Source: an uncultured Burkholderiales bacterium (GTDB taxonomy: Bacteria; Pseudomonadota; Gammaproteobacteria; Burkholderiales; Casimicrobiaceae). From it: DNA of 52,681 nt. Position numbers and translations under genes: made by a program. The notes under the pieces are model-generated. The model was given only the letters and a program-made list of their open reading frames with translations, was not told the DNA's origin and ran no database searches. The stretch spans positions 1 through 52,681 of the forward strand of contig CALDYQ010000015.1 in assembly GCA_937944385.1 (NCBI GenBank), in the 5' to 3' direction. Position 1 is the stretch's first letter. Each line of letters begins with the position of its first letter. Shown in pieces: positions 44,541 to 52,681 of this stretch.

Positions 44541-44813
44541 GTGTCAGGCTCGGTACGTGTTCTGTTTCTTGCCCGGTTCCGCGACCGCTTCGGGCGTGCC
44601 GAGCAGCGGGTCGAACTCGCGCCAACGCTTGCGACCGTGGGTGACCTGATCCGCTGGTTGCATGCCAACGAGCCTGCCGCGCGGGAGGAACTCACTCCCG
44701 GCCGCGCCTGGCGTGTGGCGGTCAATCACGCCTTGGTGCCGGCGGATGCATTCGACCGTCCGCTCTCGGCGGGCGACGAAGTCGCTTTTCTGCCGCCGGT
44801 TACGGGGGGCTGA
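44541..44813 (+). CDS. moaD: Molybdopterin synthase small subunit MoaD
   Basis: 90 residues from GTG 44541, chosen for GAGGAG 7 bases upstream. It is a ubiquitin-like fold protein (VRVLFLARFRDRFG, VAVNHALVPADAF, GDEVAFLPPVTGG) ending in the Gly-Gly that is activated to thiocarboxylate. It donates sulfur to MoaE-bound precursor Z. It lies 2 bases before moaE. Confidence 0.93.
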   Translation: MSGSVRVLFLARFRDRFGRAEQRVELAPTLATVGDLIRWLHANEPAAREELTPGRAWRVAVNHALVPADAFDRPLSAGDEVAFLPPVTGG

Positions 44814-44815
44814 AC

Positions 44816-45268
44816 ATGGGCATCGAAGTCCGGGTCGGAGAAGCTGATTTCGACGTCGGTGCCGAGATCGTGCGCCTCCGTCGTGGCCGACCCGAGGTCG
44901 GTGCTGTGGCGAGCTTCGTGGGCTGTGTGCGCGACGTCAACGATGGCGCCGCCGTGTCGAAGCTGGTGCTCGAGCATTACCCGGGCATGACTGAGAAGGC
45001 GCTCGAGGACATCGGCGCCGAGGCGTGTCGACGTTGGCAGGTGATCGACCTGCTCATCGTGCATCGCGTCGGTCCGCTCGCACCGATGGATCAGATCGTG
45101 CTCGTGGTCGTCACCAGCGGGCACCGCGGGGAAGCGTTCGCGGCCTGTGAGTTCGTCATGGATTACCTGAAGACGCGCGCGCCGTTCTGGAAGCGGGAAT
45201 CCACGCCCGAGGGCGAACGCTGGGTGGACGCCCGGGAGAGCGACGATCAGGCGGCCGCTCGCTGGTAG
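44816..45268 (+). CDS. moaE: Molybdopterin synthase catalytic subunit MoaE
   Basis: 150 residues. Family motifs are VASFVGCVRDVNDG, LEHYPGMTEKALE, VIHRVGPL-type IVHRVGPLAP, and the active-site lysines in DYLKTRAPFWKRE. It converts cyclic pyranopterin monophosphate to molybdopterin with MoaD. The two genes are almost abutting and must be co-expressed. The following pat-like gene starts 3 bases after the stop. Confidence 0.95.
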   Translation: MGIEVRVGEADFDVGAEIVRLRRGRPEVGAVASFVGCVRDVNDGAAVSKLVLEHYPGMTEKALEDIGAEACRRWQVIDLLIVHRVGPLAPMDQIVLVVVTSGHRGEAFAACEFVMDYLKTRAPFWKRESTPEGERWVDARESDDQAAARW

Positions 45269-45271
45269 GGC

Positions 45272-48016
45272 GTGCCCTCGCACCGGCTCTCCGCGCTCTT
45301 CGACCCGCAGTCGGTCGCGGTCGTCGGTGCGTCGAGCATGGCCGCCTCGGTGGGCGGCGCCCTCTGGCGAGCCATCCGCCCCGGCACGCCGGAGGGCTTC
45401 ACGGGGCGCGCCTACGCGGTCAACCCCAGGTACGCCTGGCTGGGCGAGACCCCGTGCTACCGGCGGCTGACCGATCTGCCCGAGCCGGTCGACCTTGCAC
45501 TGATCGCCATTCCCGCCGACGCCCTCGCGGAGGTCGTTCGCGACTGCGGGCGTGCCGGCTGCCGGTTCGCGGTCGTGTTCTCCCGTACCGATCACGAGAC
45601 CCTGAGCACTGAAGCGCTGCTGCGCGTCGCCCGCGAGGCGAAGGTGCGCCTGATCGGTCCGGCGGCGCGGGGCGTAGTGCGGAGCCTGTCCCGCCTCGAT
45701 GCCACCGCCCACGAGAGTTCGCCGGTCGGTGGGCACGACGGCCTGCCCAGCATGCCGGGCGAGCGCATCGCACTCGAACCGGGCAGCATCAGCGTGCTGT
45801 CCCAATCCGGCGCCTGGCTGGCGGTGCTCCGGGACTTTGCCCAAGGCACCTCGATCCGTTTTGCCAGCCTGATGGCCACCGGCGAGGCGGCGGATCTGGA
45901 CGTGGGCGAACTGCTCGATTACTTCGCCTTCGACCCGGCGACCCGCGAGGTGTTGACCTACACGGAGGACATCCGGGATGCTGCCGCGTTCATGTCGAGC
46001 GTGCGACAGCTCGCGCGCATGAAGCCCGTGGTGATCATGAAGGCCGGTCATGCCGACCGCTACCGGCTGCCGGATGGCACCCAGGCGACCGCGCTCCTGC
46101 AGCACGACCGTGTGGTCGATGCCGCCATCCGTCGTGCCGGCGCCGTGCGCGCGCAGACGGTCGTGCATATGGTCGGCACGGCGCGGCTTCTGGCCGGGCA
46201 GGGGCAGCGGACGTATCGCCGTGTCGCCGTGCTGACCAATGGTCGCGGGCCCGGCGTGGTTGCGCTCGATGCGATTGCAGCGCGCGCACTTGCCCGCGCA
46301 CAGTTTTCTGACGAGACCGTGCTTGCCCTGCGTCGGTCGCTTCCGGTATATGCCTCAGTGGCCAATCCGGTGGATGTGGCGGGAGATGCGGACGAGGTGC
46401 GCATGGAGCGTGCGCTCGGGATCCTCCTGACCGACCCGGACGTAGACTGCGTGCTCGTGCTCTACGCGCCGCAACCGCTGCTTGCGCCTGAGGCCCTGGC
46501 TCGGATCCTCTGCCGTGCAGTGGAAGCGAGTCCAAAGGCGATCGTGACCGTGCTCGGCGGCGGCGTGAGCGTCCTTCGTGCGCGGCGCGAGCTCGACGAG
46601 GCGCGCGTGGCGCAGTTTCTGACCATCGAGAATGCGCTCGATGCGATGGCGACCATGGACTCGTTCGCCACGCATCAGTCGATCCTGCGCGAGGTGCCCC
46701 CACGCCAGAGCGTGGAAGGGGGGGCGGAAGGAGTTCCGGATCGGGATGGCGCGCAGCGCGTGCTGGATGCGGCCCGGAGCGCCGGGCGCAGCGCGCTTTG
46801 GCCACAGGAGGCGGCCGCGCTGCTTGCGGCGTTCGGCATTCCGGTGGCGGCATCGTCCAGCCTCGATCGCCCGGCTGCGGCGGTTGCGGCCGCCGAGCGG
46901 GTTGGCTATCCAGTTCGGCTCTCCGCGGTGACGACGGGCACCGGTGCGGCAGCGCCGCTTCGGGAGCGCGGTCTCGAATCGCCGGATGAGGTGCGGCGGG
47001 CATGGCGTCGGCTGCGCAGCCGCGCGACGCGCAACCAGGGCGCCGGTGGGGAGATGCAGGTCACGCTCGAAGCCGAGCATCGCAGTGCAGCGGCGCGCGA
47101 GCTGTTTGTCGGTCTGGCCAACGATCCCGTGTTCGGCTGTGTGCTCGCGGTCGGCTCCGGCGGGCCGGCCGTGGCACAGATCGACGACATCGCGCTGGAA
47201 CTGCCTCCAGTCAACCGTGTGCTCATCCGTCATTGGCTCGCGCGCACGCGGGTGAGCCGGCTGCTGGACGCGCTGGGCGATCTGCCTGCTGCCGACGTGG
47301 AATCGCTCATCCAACTGCTCGAGCGCTTCTCGACGTTTGCCTGCGCCTGCCCTGAAGTCCTGGCCTGCGACCTGAACCCCGTTTTCGTCGATGAAGGCGG
47401 CGCCGTAGTCGGTGCCGCGCGGATCGTGCTGCGTTCGCCGAGCGAAGTAGACGCACTGCGACGTGGTGGCCCCTATGCGCATCTGGCGATTCATCCCTAC
47501 CCGGCGGAACTCACCGAGCGCGTTACGCTGCGCACCGGGGCGTGCGTACTGGTGCGGGCGATCCGGCCGGATGACGCGGCTCTCGAGCAGGCGTTCGTGG
47601 CGGCACTCGCCCCGGAAACGCGCTACTTCCGCTTCATGATGAACGTGCGCGAACTGACGCCCGCCATGATCGAGCGCTTCACACAGATCGACTATCGGCG
47701 TGAACTGGCGCTGATCGCGCTCGAGGGTGAGAGCCCGTCCGAGCGCATGTGTGCCGTGGCCCGCATCACGCCCTCGGGTGCGCACGAGGAATGTGAATTC
47801 GCGATCGTGGTCGGCGAGTGGATGCAGGGCAGCGGCCTCGGCCGTGCCTTGATGCAGCGCTTGATGGTCGCCGCTTCCGAGCGTGGCTACCGGAGCATCT
47901 ACGGCCTCGTGTTGGCCGAGAACGTGCGCATGCTCGGTTTTTGCGAATCGCTCGGCTTCACCTCGACGGTCGACGCGGAGGATCCGGCACTCGTGGTGGT
48001 GCGACGCGCCTTGTAG
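45272..48016 (+). CDS. Pat/PatZ-type protein lysine acyltransferase (acyl-CoA synthetase-like plus GNAT)
   Basis: 914 residues from GTG 45272. Domains in order: CoA-binding Rossmann (about 5-140, SVAVVGASSMAASVGG), succinyl-CoA-ligase-like (160-470), ATP-grasp-like (about 505-720, with LACDLNPVFV) and C-terminal GNAT (about 755-910, with GEWMQGSGLGRALMQRLM as the acetyl-CoA loop). In NDP-forming synthetases a catalytic His sits in a SHTGAL-type motif; the matching stretch here reads TQATALLQHD, so that His is missing, as reported for Pat. The GNAT domain acylates lysines of target enzymes, typically AMP-forming acyl-CoA synthetases. One such gene follows 10 bases later. Confidence 0.88.
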   Translation: MPSHRLSALFDPQSVAVVGASSMAASVGGALWRAIRPGTPEGFTGRAYAVNPRYAWLGETPCYRRLTDLPEPVDLALIAIPADALAEVVRDCGRAGCRFAVVFSRTDHETLSTEALLRVAREAKVRLIGPAARGVVRSLSRLDATAHESSPVGGHDGLPSMPGERIALEPGSISVLSQSGAWLAVLRDFAQGTSIRFASLMATGEAADLDVGELLDYFAFDPATREVLTYTEDIRDAAAFMSSVRQLARMKPVVIMKAGHADRYRLPDGTQATALLQHDRVVDAAIRRAGAVRAQTVVHMVGTARLLAGQGQRTYRRVAVLTNGRGPGVVALDAIAARALARAQFSDETVLALRRSLPVYASVANPVDVAGDADEVRMERALGILLTDPDVDCVLVLYAPQPLLAPEALARILCRAVEASPKAIVTVLGGGVSVLRARRELDEARVAQFLTIENALDAMATMDSFATHQSILREVPPRQSVEGGAEGVPDRDGAQRVLDAARSAGRSALWPQEAAALLAAFGIPVAASSSLDRPAAAVAAAERVGYPVRLSAVTTGTGAAAPLRERGLESPDEVRRAWRRLRSRATRNQGAGGEMQVTLEAEHRSAAARELFVGLANDPVFGCVLAVGSGGPAVAQIDDIALELPPVNRVLIRHWLARTRVSRLLDALGDLPAADVESLIQLLERFSTFACACPEVLACDLNPVFVDEGGAVVGAARIVLRSPSEVDALRRGGPYAHLAIHPYPAELTERVTLRTGACVLVRAIRPDDAALEQAFVAALAPETRYFRFMMNVRELTPAMIERFTQIDYRRELALIALEGESPSERMCAVARITPSGAHEECEFAIVVGEWMQGSGLGRALMQRLMVAASERGYRSIYGLVLAENVRMLGFCESLGFTSTVDAEDPALVVVRRAL

Positions 48017-48026
48017 CATTTCCCGT

Positions 48027-49604
48027 ATGAGTGCGAATCTCTACACGGTGCTTCGGGCGGGCTTCCCGCAGGATCGGGAGGCGATCGCGATCGAGTGCAT
48101 CCGCGCCGAGGACGGCGCCACGACCCGCCGTTGGACCTGGGCCGAACTCGATGCGCTTACCGCGCAAATGGCAAACCTGCTCGCAGCCTGCGAACTGCCC
48201 GCCGGTGCGCGTGTGGCCGCCCGCGTGGAGAAGTCCGTCGAGGCGCTCTGTCTGTATCTGGCCACGGTGCGGGCGGGCTACGTGTATCTGCCGCTCAACA
48301 CGGCGTACCAGCGCGCGGAACTGGAGTATTTCCTCGGAGACGCCACGCCTTCCGTCGTGGTCGTGGCTGACGCCGCGCGCGACTGGGTCGAACCCCTGGC
48401 TGCCCCGATCGGCGCGCGCGTTCTCACGCTGAACGCCGACAGGACGGGCACGCTCATGGCCCGAGCGGAAACGCAGTCCCCGGAGCACACGCCGGCCACG
48501 GTCATCGGCGAAGACCTCGCGGTGATCCTCTACACGAGCGGCACCACCGGGCGCAGCAAGGGCGCGATGCTCACCCATGCCAACATCGCTGCCAACGCGA
48601 GGGTGCTCGAGCGTTACTGGGGCTGGTCCGACCGGGACGTGCTGATCCATGCCCTGCCGATCTTCCACATCCACGGCCTGTTCGTGGCGGCCAATGGCGC
48701 GTTGCTCGCCGGTGCTCGCATGCTCTGGTTCGACCGCTTCGATCCGGCGCGCGTGATCGAACGGCTGCCCGAGGCGACGCTCTTCATGGGCGTGCCCACC
48801 ATGTACACACGCATGCTCGCCGAACCGTCCCTCGACCGAGGCGCGTGTCGCACCATGCGACTGTTCATCGCCGGCTCGGCACCGCTGCTGCCCGAGACGC
48901 ATGCCGCCTGGCAGGCGCGCACCGGCCACGCGGTTCTCGAGCGCTACGGCATGAGCGAAACCGGCATGCTGACCTCGAACCCGTGGCAGGCCGACGAGCG
49001 CCACGCTGGCCAGAGTGAGCGCCGCGCGGGCACGGTCGGCTTTCCGCTGCCCGGCGTCGAGTTGCGCATCCGCGACGAGCAGGGCCGGCCGTGCGGTGTG
49101 GACGAGGTGGGCGGGATCGAGGTGCGCGGCCCCAATGTCTTCAAGGGCTACTGGCGCATGCCGGAAAAGACGCGCGAGGAGTTCACCTCTGACGGGTTTT
49201 TCAAGACCGGGGATGTGGGGCGCATCGATGCCCGCGGCTACGTCTCGATCGTCGGGCGAGCGCGCGACATGATCATCAGCGGCGGCTACAACGTCTATCC
49301 GGCCGAGGTCGAAACCTTCATCAACGCGCTGCCCGGCGTGGCCGAATCTGCGGTGGTTGGCGTGCCGCATCCGGACTTCGGTGAAGTGGGTGTTGCTGTC
49401 GTTGTCCCACGCCAAGGGATCACGATCGACCCGGAGGCCTTGCTGGCCTCACTCAAGAAGGACGTGGCGAACTACAAGGTGCCCAAGCGCTGCTTCGTCA
49501 TCGACGAATTGCCAAGAAACACGATGGGCAAGGTGCAGAAGAATGTTCTGCGATCCGCCTACCAGCAACTCTTCGTCTCCTCCTCAACCTCACGGTCAAG
49601 CTAG
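48027..49604 (+). CDS. Malonyl-CoA synthetase-like AMP-forming acyl-CoA ligase
   Basis: 525 residues from ATG 48027. Adenylate-forming motifs are VILYTSGTTGRSKGAMLTH (A3), LERYGMSETGML (A5), FKTGDVGRID (A7), ISGGYNVYPAEVE (A8) and LPRNTMGKVQK (A10, catalytic K502). The whole sequence, including LPIFHIHGLFVAAN and FMGVPTMYTRML, looks most like MatB-type malonyl/methylmalonyl-CoA synthetases; the exact substrate is inferred. The A10 lysine lies in PRNTMGK, the PX4GK pattern acylated by Pat enzymes. A TAGCAT at 48014-48019, overlapping the pat stop, may be a -10 7 bases before the start. No Shine-Dalgarno is seen. Confidence 0.88.
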   Translation: MSANLYTVLRAGFPQDREAIAIECIRAEDGATTRRWTWAELDALTAQMANLLAACELPAGARVAARVEKSVEALCLYLATVRAGYVYLPLNTAYQRAELEYFLGDATPSVVVVADAARDWVEPLAAPIGARVLTLNADRTGTLMARAETQSPEHTPATVIGEDLAVILYTSGTTGRSKGAMLTHANIAANARVLERYWGWSDRDVLIHALPIFHIHGLFVAANGALLAGARMLWFDRFDPARVIERLPEATLFMGVPTMYTRMLAEPSLDRGACRTMRLFIAGSAPLLPETHAAWQARTGHAVLERYGMSETGMLTSNPWQADERHAGQSERRAGTVGFPLPGVELRIRDEQGRPCGVDEVGGIEVRGPNVFKGYWRMPEKTREEFTSDGFFKTGDVGRIDARGYVSIVGRARDMIISGGYNVYPAEVETFINALPGVAESAVVGVPHPDFGEVGVAVVVPRQGITIDPEALLASLKKDVANYKVPKRCFVIDELPRNTMGKVQKNVLRSAYQQLFVSSSTSRSS

Positions 49605-49850
49605 AATCCAAGTGTGGTCGCGATCTGACCACGTCCTCCCCGGCCAGCGCACGGCCGCCCAAACGTGCGTCGTCCCCGCTGCGCAAGCGCGCGAGCGGAT
49701 GATGCAACAAGTCGCATCCCCATCGCTTTCTCCAGTCGTCGTCATCACGACGGATGCTCTCGGTTGGTGTCTGCTTGACGCATCGAATCGGCGTGCCTGT
49801 TGCCGGATTCATTCCGGATGCGCGCCTGCCTAAGCTCACCCCAGGACCCC
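49605..49850 (+). other. Non-coding gap before the RNA helicase gene, possible long leader
   Basis: No convincing gene in 246 bases. TAGAAT (49602-49607, overlapping the upstream stop) could be a -10. Just after it GTGGTC (49614-49619) and GACCAC (49627-49632) form a 6-base stem with a 7-base loop and no T run. If transcribed from there the helicase mRNA would have a leader of about 235 bases, a feature known for some cold-induced RNA helicase genes; this is inference. Confidence 0.4.
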
Positions 49851-51551
49851 ATGACCCAATTCAACGGTCGCCGCAATGGCGGCGCCCGCCATCCCCGTTC
49901 TCCGCTCCCCCGAGGTAGCGAGGCCCCTCCACGAGGCCGCGGCCGCCGAGTCGCGTCGGCGGCCCCCGTTCACGCACCGCGTCCGCCGCATTCGCCCCGC
50001 GCGCCCGGGCCGCACGCGCCGCGAGCCCTGCCTCAAGGCAGCCTCACCGCGAGACACCCCGCCGCAGCCCCGCGCGTCGCAGCCCTGTTCTCGGCGCCGA
50101 AGTGGGCGCACGGATCGGACCCACTCCCGTGCCCGGAGGCACCGACGGCCACAGTCGTGACGATGCGCGCGCCCGAGGCCGCTCCGCCTACGGCGACGCC
50201 CGTGCCGAGCCGTGTGCCGAGCGCGCCGGAGCGCGGTTGCGACGGCAGCGCGTTCGCGGCGCTCGGTCTGCGCGAGGCCATCGTGCGCGCGGTGCACGAG
50301 CATGGTTACGACACGCCAACACCGATCCAGCGCCAAGCCATTCCGGTCGTGCTCGAAGGGGGCGACCTGCTCGGGGGCGCACAGACGGGCACCGGCAAGA
50401 CTGCCGGGTTCGTGTTGCCCATGCTCGAGCGGCTCATGATCTCCCGCGAGTCGGGCGAGCGTATCGGTCCGCGCGAGACGCGGGCGCTGATCCTCGCCCC
50501 GACGCGCGAACTCGCCGCCCAAGTCGGTGAGAGCGTCCGCGTCTACGGCAAGCATCTGCCGCTCACGAGCACGGTCGTCTTCGGCGGCGTGGGCATCAAC
50601 CCGCAAATCGACGCGCTCCGCCGCGGCGTGGACATCGTCGTGGCCACGCCCGGCCGGCTGCTCGACCTCGCCGGGCAGAACGCGATCGACCTGCGCCGCG
50701 TGTCGATCCTTGTTCTAGATGAAGCGGACCGGATGCTCGACATGGGCTTCATCCACGATATCCGCAAGGTACTCGCACTCCTGCCTGCCCGACGGCAGAA
50801 CCTGCTCTTCAGCGCCACCTTCTCGGACGAGATCAAGGCCCTGGCCGATCGGCTGCTCGACCGCCCGCGCATGATCGAGGTCGCGCGCCGGAACACGACC
50901 GTCGAGGTGGTCGAGCAATCCGTGGTGGAGGTCGACAAGGCGCACAAAACAAAACTGCTCGTGCATTTGATTCGCGAGCGGCAGTGGTTCCAGGTGCTGG
51001 TCTTCACGCGCATGAAGCACGGCGCGAACCGGCTCGCCGAGCAGCTGACGCGCGCCGGCATCTCCGCCGCAGCAATCCACGGCAACAAGAGCCAGGGGGC
51101 GCGCACGCGGGCGCTCTCCGAGTTCAAGTCAGGGCAATTGCAGGTGCTGGTTGCCACCGATATCGCCGCGCGCGGCATCGATATCGACCAACTGCCGCAG
51201 GTGGTCAATTACGAGCTGCCCAACGTCCCCGAAGACTACGTGCACCGGATCGGCCGCACAGGCCGTGCCGGTGCGACTGGTCGGGCCCTCTCGCTCGTCA
51301 CGAAGGACGAGCTGCCGCTCCTTCGCGACATCGAACGGTTCACCAAGCAATCGATTCCGCGCGTGACGATCGCTGAGTTCGATCCGGCGGCCGTGCCCGA
51401 ACCGCCCGCGCCCTCGAGTGACGCGCGGGACGCCGAGTGGCGCGCGGCAGGCGGGCGTCCGCCGCGGAGCGGCGGCCGCGGCCAGGGTGGACGCGGTGCG
51501 CCGCCGGCAGCGAAGCCTGCGCCTCGCCGAGGGTCAGTCCGTCAGGGGTAG
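49851..51551 (+). CDS. rhlE: DEAD-box RNA helicase, RhlE-like
   Basis: 566 residues from ATG 49851, with AGGA 7 bases upstream. All helicase motifs are present: Q motif [22 protein letters not shown], Ia [45 protein letters not shown] and [12 protein letters not shown]. The N-terminal 120 residues are an unusual Pro/Arg/His-rich extension before the core, and the tail has GGRGQGGRG-type repeats that bind RNA. An in-frame ATG at 50161 would remove most of the extension. It unwinds RNA in ribosome assembly or decay. It ends overlapping the convergent gdhA stop by 10 bases. Confidence 0.92.
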   Translation: MTQFNGRRNGGARHPRSPLPRGSEAPPRGRGRRVASAAPVHAPRPPHSPRAPGPHAPRALPQGSLTARHPAAAPRVAALFSAPKWAHGSDPLPCPEAPTATVVTMRAPEAAPPTATPVPSRVPSAPERGCDGSAFAALGLREAIVRAVHEHGYDTPTPIQRQAIPVVLEGGDLLGGAQTGTGKTAGFVLPMLERLMISRESGERIGPRETRALILAPTRELAAQVGESVRVYGKHLPLTSTVVFGGVGINPQIDALRRGVDIVVATPGRLLDLAGQNAIDLRRVSILVLDEADRMLDMGFIHDIRKVLALLPARRQNLLFSATFSDEIKALADRLLDRPRMIEVARRNTTVEVVEQSVVEVDKAHKTKLLVHLIRERQWFQVLVFTRMKHGANRLAEQLTRAGISAAAIHGNKSQGARTRALSEFKSGQLQVLVATDIAARGIDIDQLPQVVNYELPNVPEDYVHRIGRTGRAGATGRALSLVTKDELPLLRDIERFTKQSIPRVTIAEFDPAAVPEPPAPSSDARDAEWRAAGGRPPRSGGRGQGGRGAPPAAKPAPRRGSVRQG

Positions 51552-52681
51552 AGCCCGCGCAGTTCCCGTGCCGCAAGCACTCGCGTGCAGGCGATGATGA
51601 AGGCCGCTGTCCGGAGCGAAACCCTGTGCTTCTCGGCGGTGTGGACGACGGCCTTCAGCGCATCCACCATGATGCGCTCGAGCCGGTCGTTGATCTCGGC
51701 TTCGGTCCAGAAGAAGCTCGAGAAGTCCTGCACCCATTCGAAGTAGCTCACGGTGACGCCGCCCGCGTTCGCGATGACGTCCGGCACGACGATGATGCCG
51801 CGATCGGCGAGGATGTCATCTGCCTCCGGGCTGGTTGGGCCGTTGGCGCCTTCCACCACGAGTCGGGTGGCGAGTGTCTGCGCGCGCTCTGCAGTCACTT
51901 GGTTTTCAAGGGCGGCCGGGACGAAGATGTCGCTCTCGAGGGCCCAGAAATCAGCCTCTGAGATGGGGCTCACACCCGGGGCATCGACGAGTCGCCCGCC
52001 CGCTGTGACATGCTCGTAGACCTGCCCGATGGGAATGCCGCCTTCGTTGGCGACCGCGCCCGAGGCGTCCTGCAGCCCGATGACCTTCGCCCCTCCGGCC
52101 TCGAACAGGCGGGCCGCGATGCCGCCCACGTTGCCGAAGCCCTGAACCACGACCCGGCTGCCGGCGATGTCGAAGCCATGCGCACGCGCTGTTTCCCGGG
52201 CTGCGATGTAGACGCCGCGCCCGGTGGCTTCCTTGCGACCGAGCGAGCCGCCGAGCGGAATCGGCTTGCCCGTGACTACGCCGGTGGCCGTGGCGCCGAT
52301 GTTCATGGAGTAGGTGTCCATCATCCAGGCCATGATCTGGTCGTTCGTGTTGACGTCCGGGGCCGGGATGTCCTTGTCCGGCCCGATGATCAGACCGATC
52401 TCGCTCGTGTATCGGCGCGTCAGGCGCTCCAGTTCGGGGCGTGTGAGCGTCTTCGGGTCGACACGGATACCGCCCTTTGCACCTCCGTAGGGCAGGTTGA
52501 CCGCAGCGTTCTTGATCGTCATCCAGGCCGCGAGGGCCATCACTTCGTCGATCGTCACGTCGGGGTGGTAGCGCACGCCACCTTTGCCAGGACCGCGCGA
52601 GAGATTGTGCTGAACACGGAATCCCTCGTAGTGGGCCACCGTACCGTCATCCTTCTGGATTGGGATGTCCACGGCGAGGAC
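51542..52681 (-). CDS. gdhA: Glu/Leu/Phe/Val dehydrogenase, glutamate dehydrogenase type (partial)
   Basis: The last 379 or so codons; the start lies beyond the window edge (families are near 425-430 residues). Seen are [19 protein letters not shown] (glutamate binding), PYGGAKGGI with the catalytic Lys, DIPAPDVNT, and the NAD(P)-binding [11 protein letters not shown]. The C-terminal [14 protein letters not shown] is typical of the small hexameric GDH of proteobacteria. It interconverts glutamate with 2-oxoglutarate and ammonia. The 3' end overlaps the convergent helicase gene by 10 bases. Confidence 0.95.
   Translation of the reverse strand, partial: VLAVDIPIQKDDGTVAHYEGFRVQHNLSRGPGKGGVRYHPDVTIDEVMALAAWMTIKNAAVNLPYGGAKGGIRVDPKTLTRPELERLTRRYTSEIGLIIGPDKDIPAPDVNTNDQIMAWMMDTYSMNIGATATGVVTGKPIPLGGSLGRKEATGRGVYIAARETARAHGFDIAGSRVVVQGFGNVGGIAARLFEAGGAKVIGLQDASGAVANEGGIPIGQVYEHVTAGGRLVDAPGVSPISEADFWALESDIFVPAALENQVTAERAQTLATRLVVEGANGPTSPEADDILADRGIIVVPDVIANAGGVTVSYFEWVQDFSSFFWTEAEINDRLERIMVDALKAVVHTAEKHRVSLRTAAFIIACTRVLAARELRGLYP

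Overview
The window reads as a GC-rich chromosome of a betaproteobacterium, most likely Burkholderiales. This is inferred from gene neighbourhoods typical of that order (glnE divergent from yhdP; mltG-tmk-holB-pilZ-tatD-ankyrin; trxB next to an Smr gene; moaD-moaE), from dense coding and from stop-start (ATGA/GTGA) overlaps. No rRNA, tRNA, CRISPR array, insertion sequence or prophage gene was seen, and no stretch above 300 bases lacks a gene.

Layout. 1-5.6 kb: tail of an RND efflux adaptor with its permease, a DUF2817 zinc-peptidase-like protein and a SLAC1-type anion channel. 5.6-18.2 kb: an exported protein of unknown role, glnE divergent from the large envelope gene yhdP, then on the minus strand a sensor kinase, FixJ-type regulator, thioredoxin reductase and Smr protein. 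18.3-26.5 kb: a CBS-domain protein, then a minus-strand catabolic operon (metallo-beta-lactamase-fold protein, flavin monooxygenase, VOC protein, fumarylacetoacetase, quinone-oxidoreductase-like enzyme, EamA transporter) divergent from an IclR regulator. 26.5-29.8 kb: cysE, a ferredoxin-NADP reductase behind a perfect FNR/ANR box, and an alpha/beta hydrolase. 29.7-34.1 kb: a partial type II secretion operon gspG-I-J-K-L-M-N without gspH. 34.1-38.8 kb: mltG-tmk-holB-pilZ-tatD-ankyrin. 38.8-45.3 kb: glmM, lipoproteins, tldD, a folE-BLUF photoreceptor pair and moaDE. 45.3-52.7 kb: a Pat-type lysine acyltransferase with a malonyl-CoA-synthetase-like enzyme, a RhlE-type RNA helicase and the 3' part of a glutamate dehydrogenase gene.

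Points most worth following: (1) several genes carry a -10-like hexamer only 5-8 bases before the start codon and no Shine-Dalgarno, which predicts leaderless transcripts; (2) the catabolic operon contains a metallo-beta-lactamase-fold protein that has lost exactly the Zn2-site ligands, and a VOC protein with a glyoxalase-like four-ligand set, with no recognisable ring-cleaving dioxygenase nearby; (3) at the gspG/gspI junction, where gspH normally lies, a REP-like palindrome is now read as GspI leader; (4) a complete BLUF blue-light sensor sits in a folE transcription unit; (5) the acyl-CoA synthetase beside pat carries a PX4GK acylation motif; (6) short tandem repeats with a period near 12 bases recur at gene edges.

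All calls come from reading sequence and recalled family knowledge; no database search was run.
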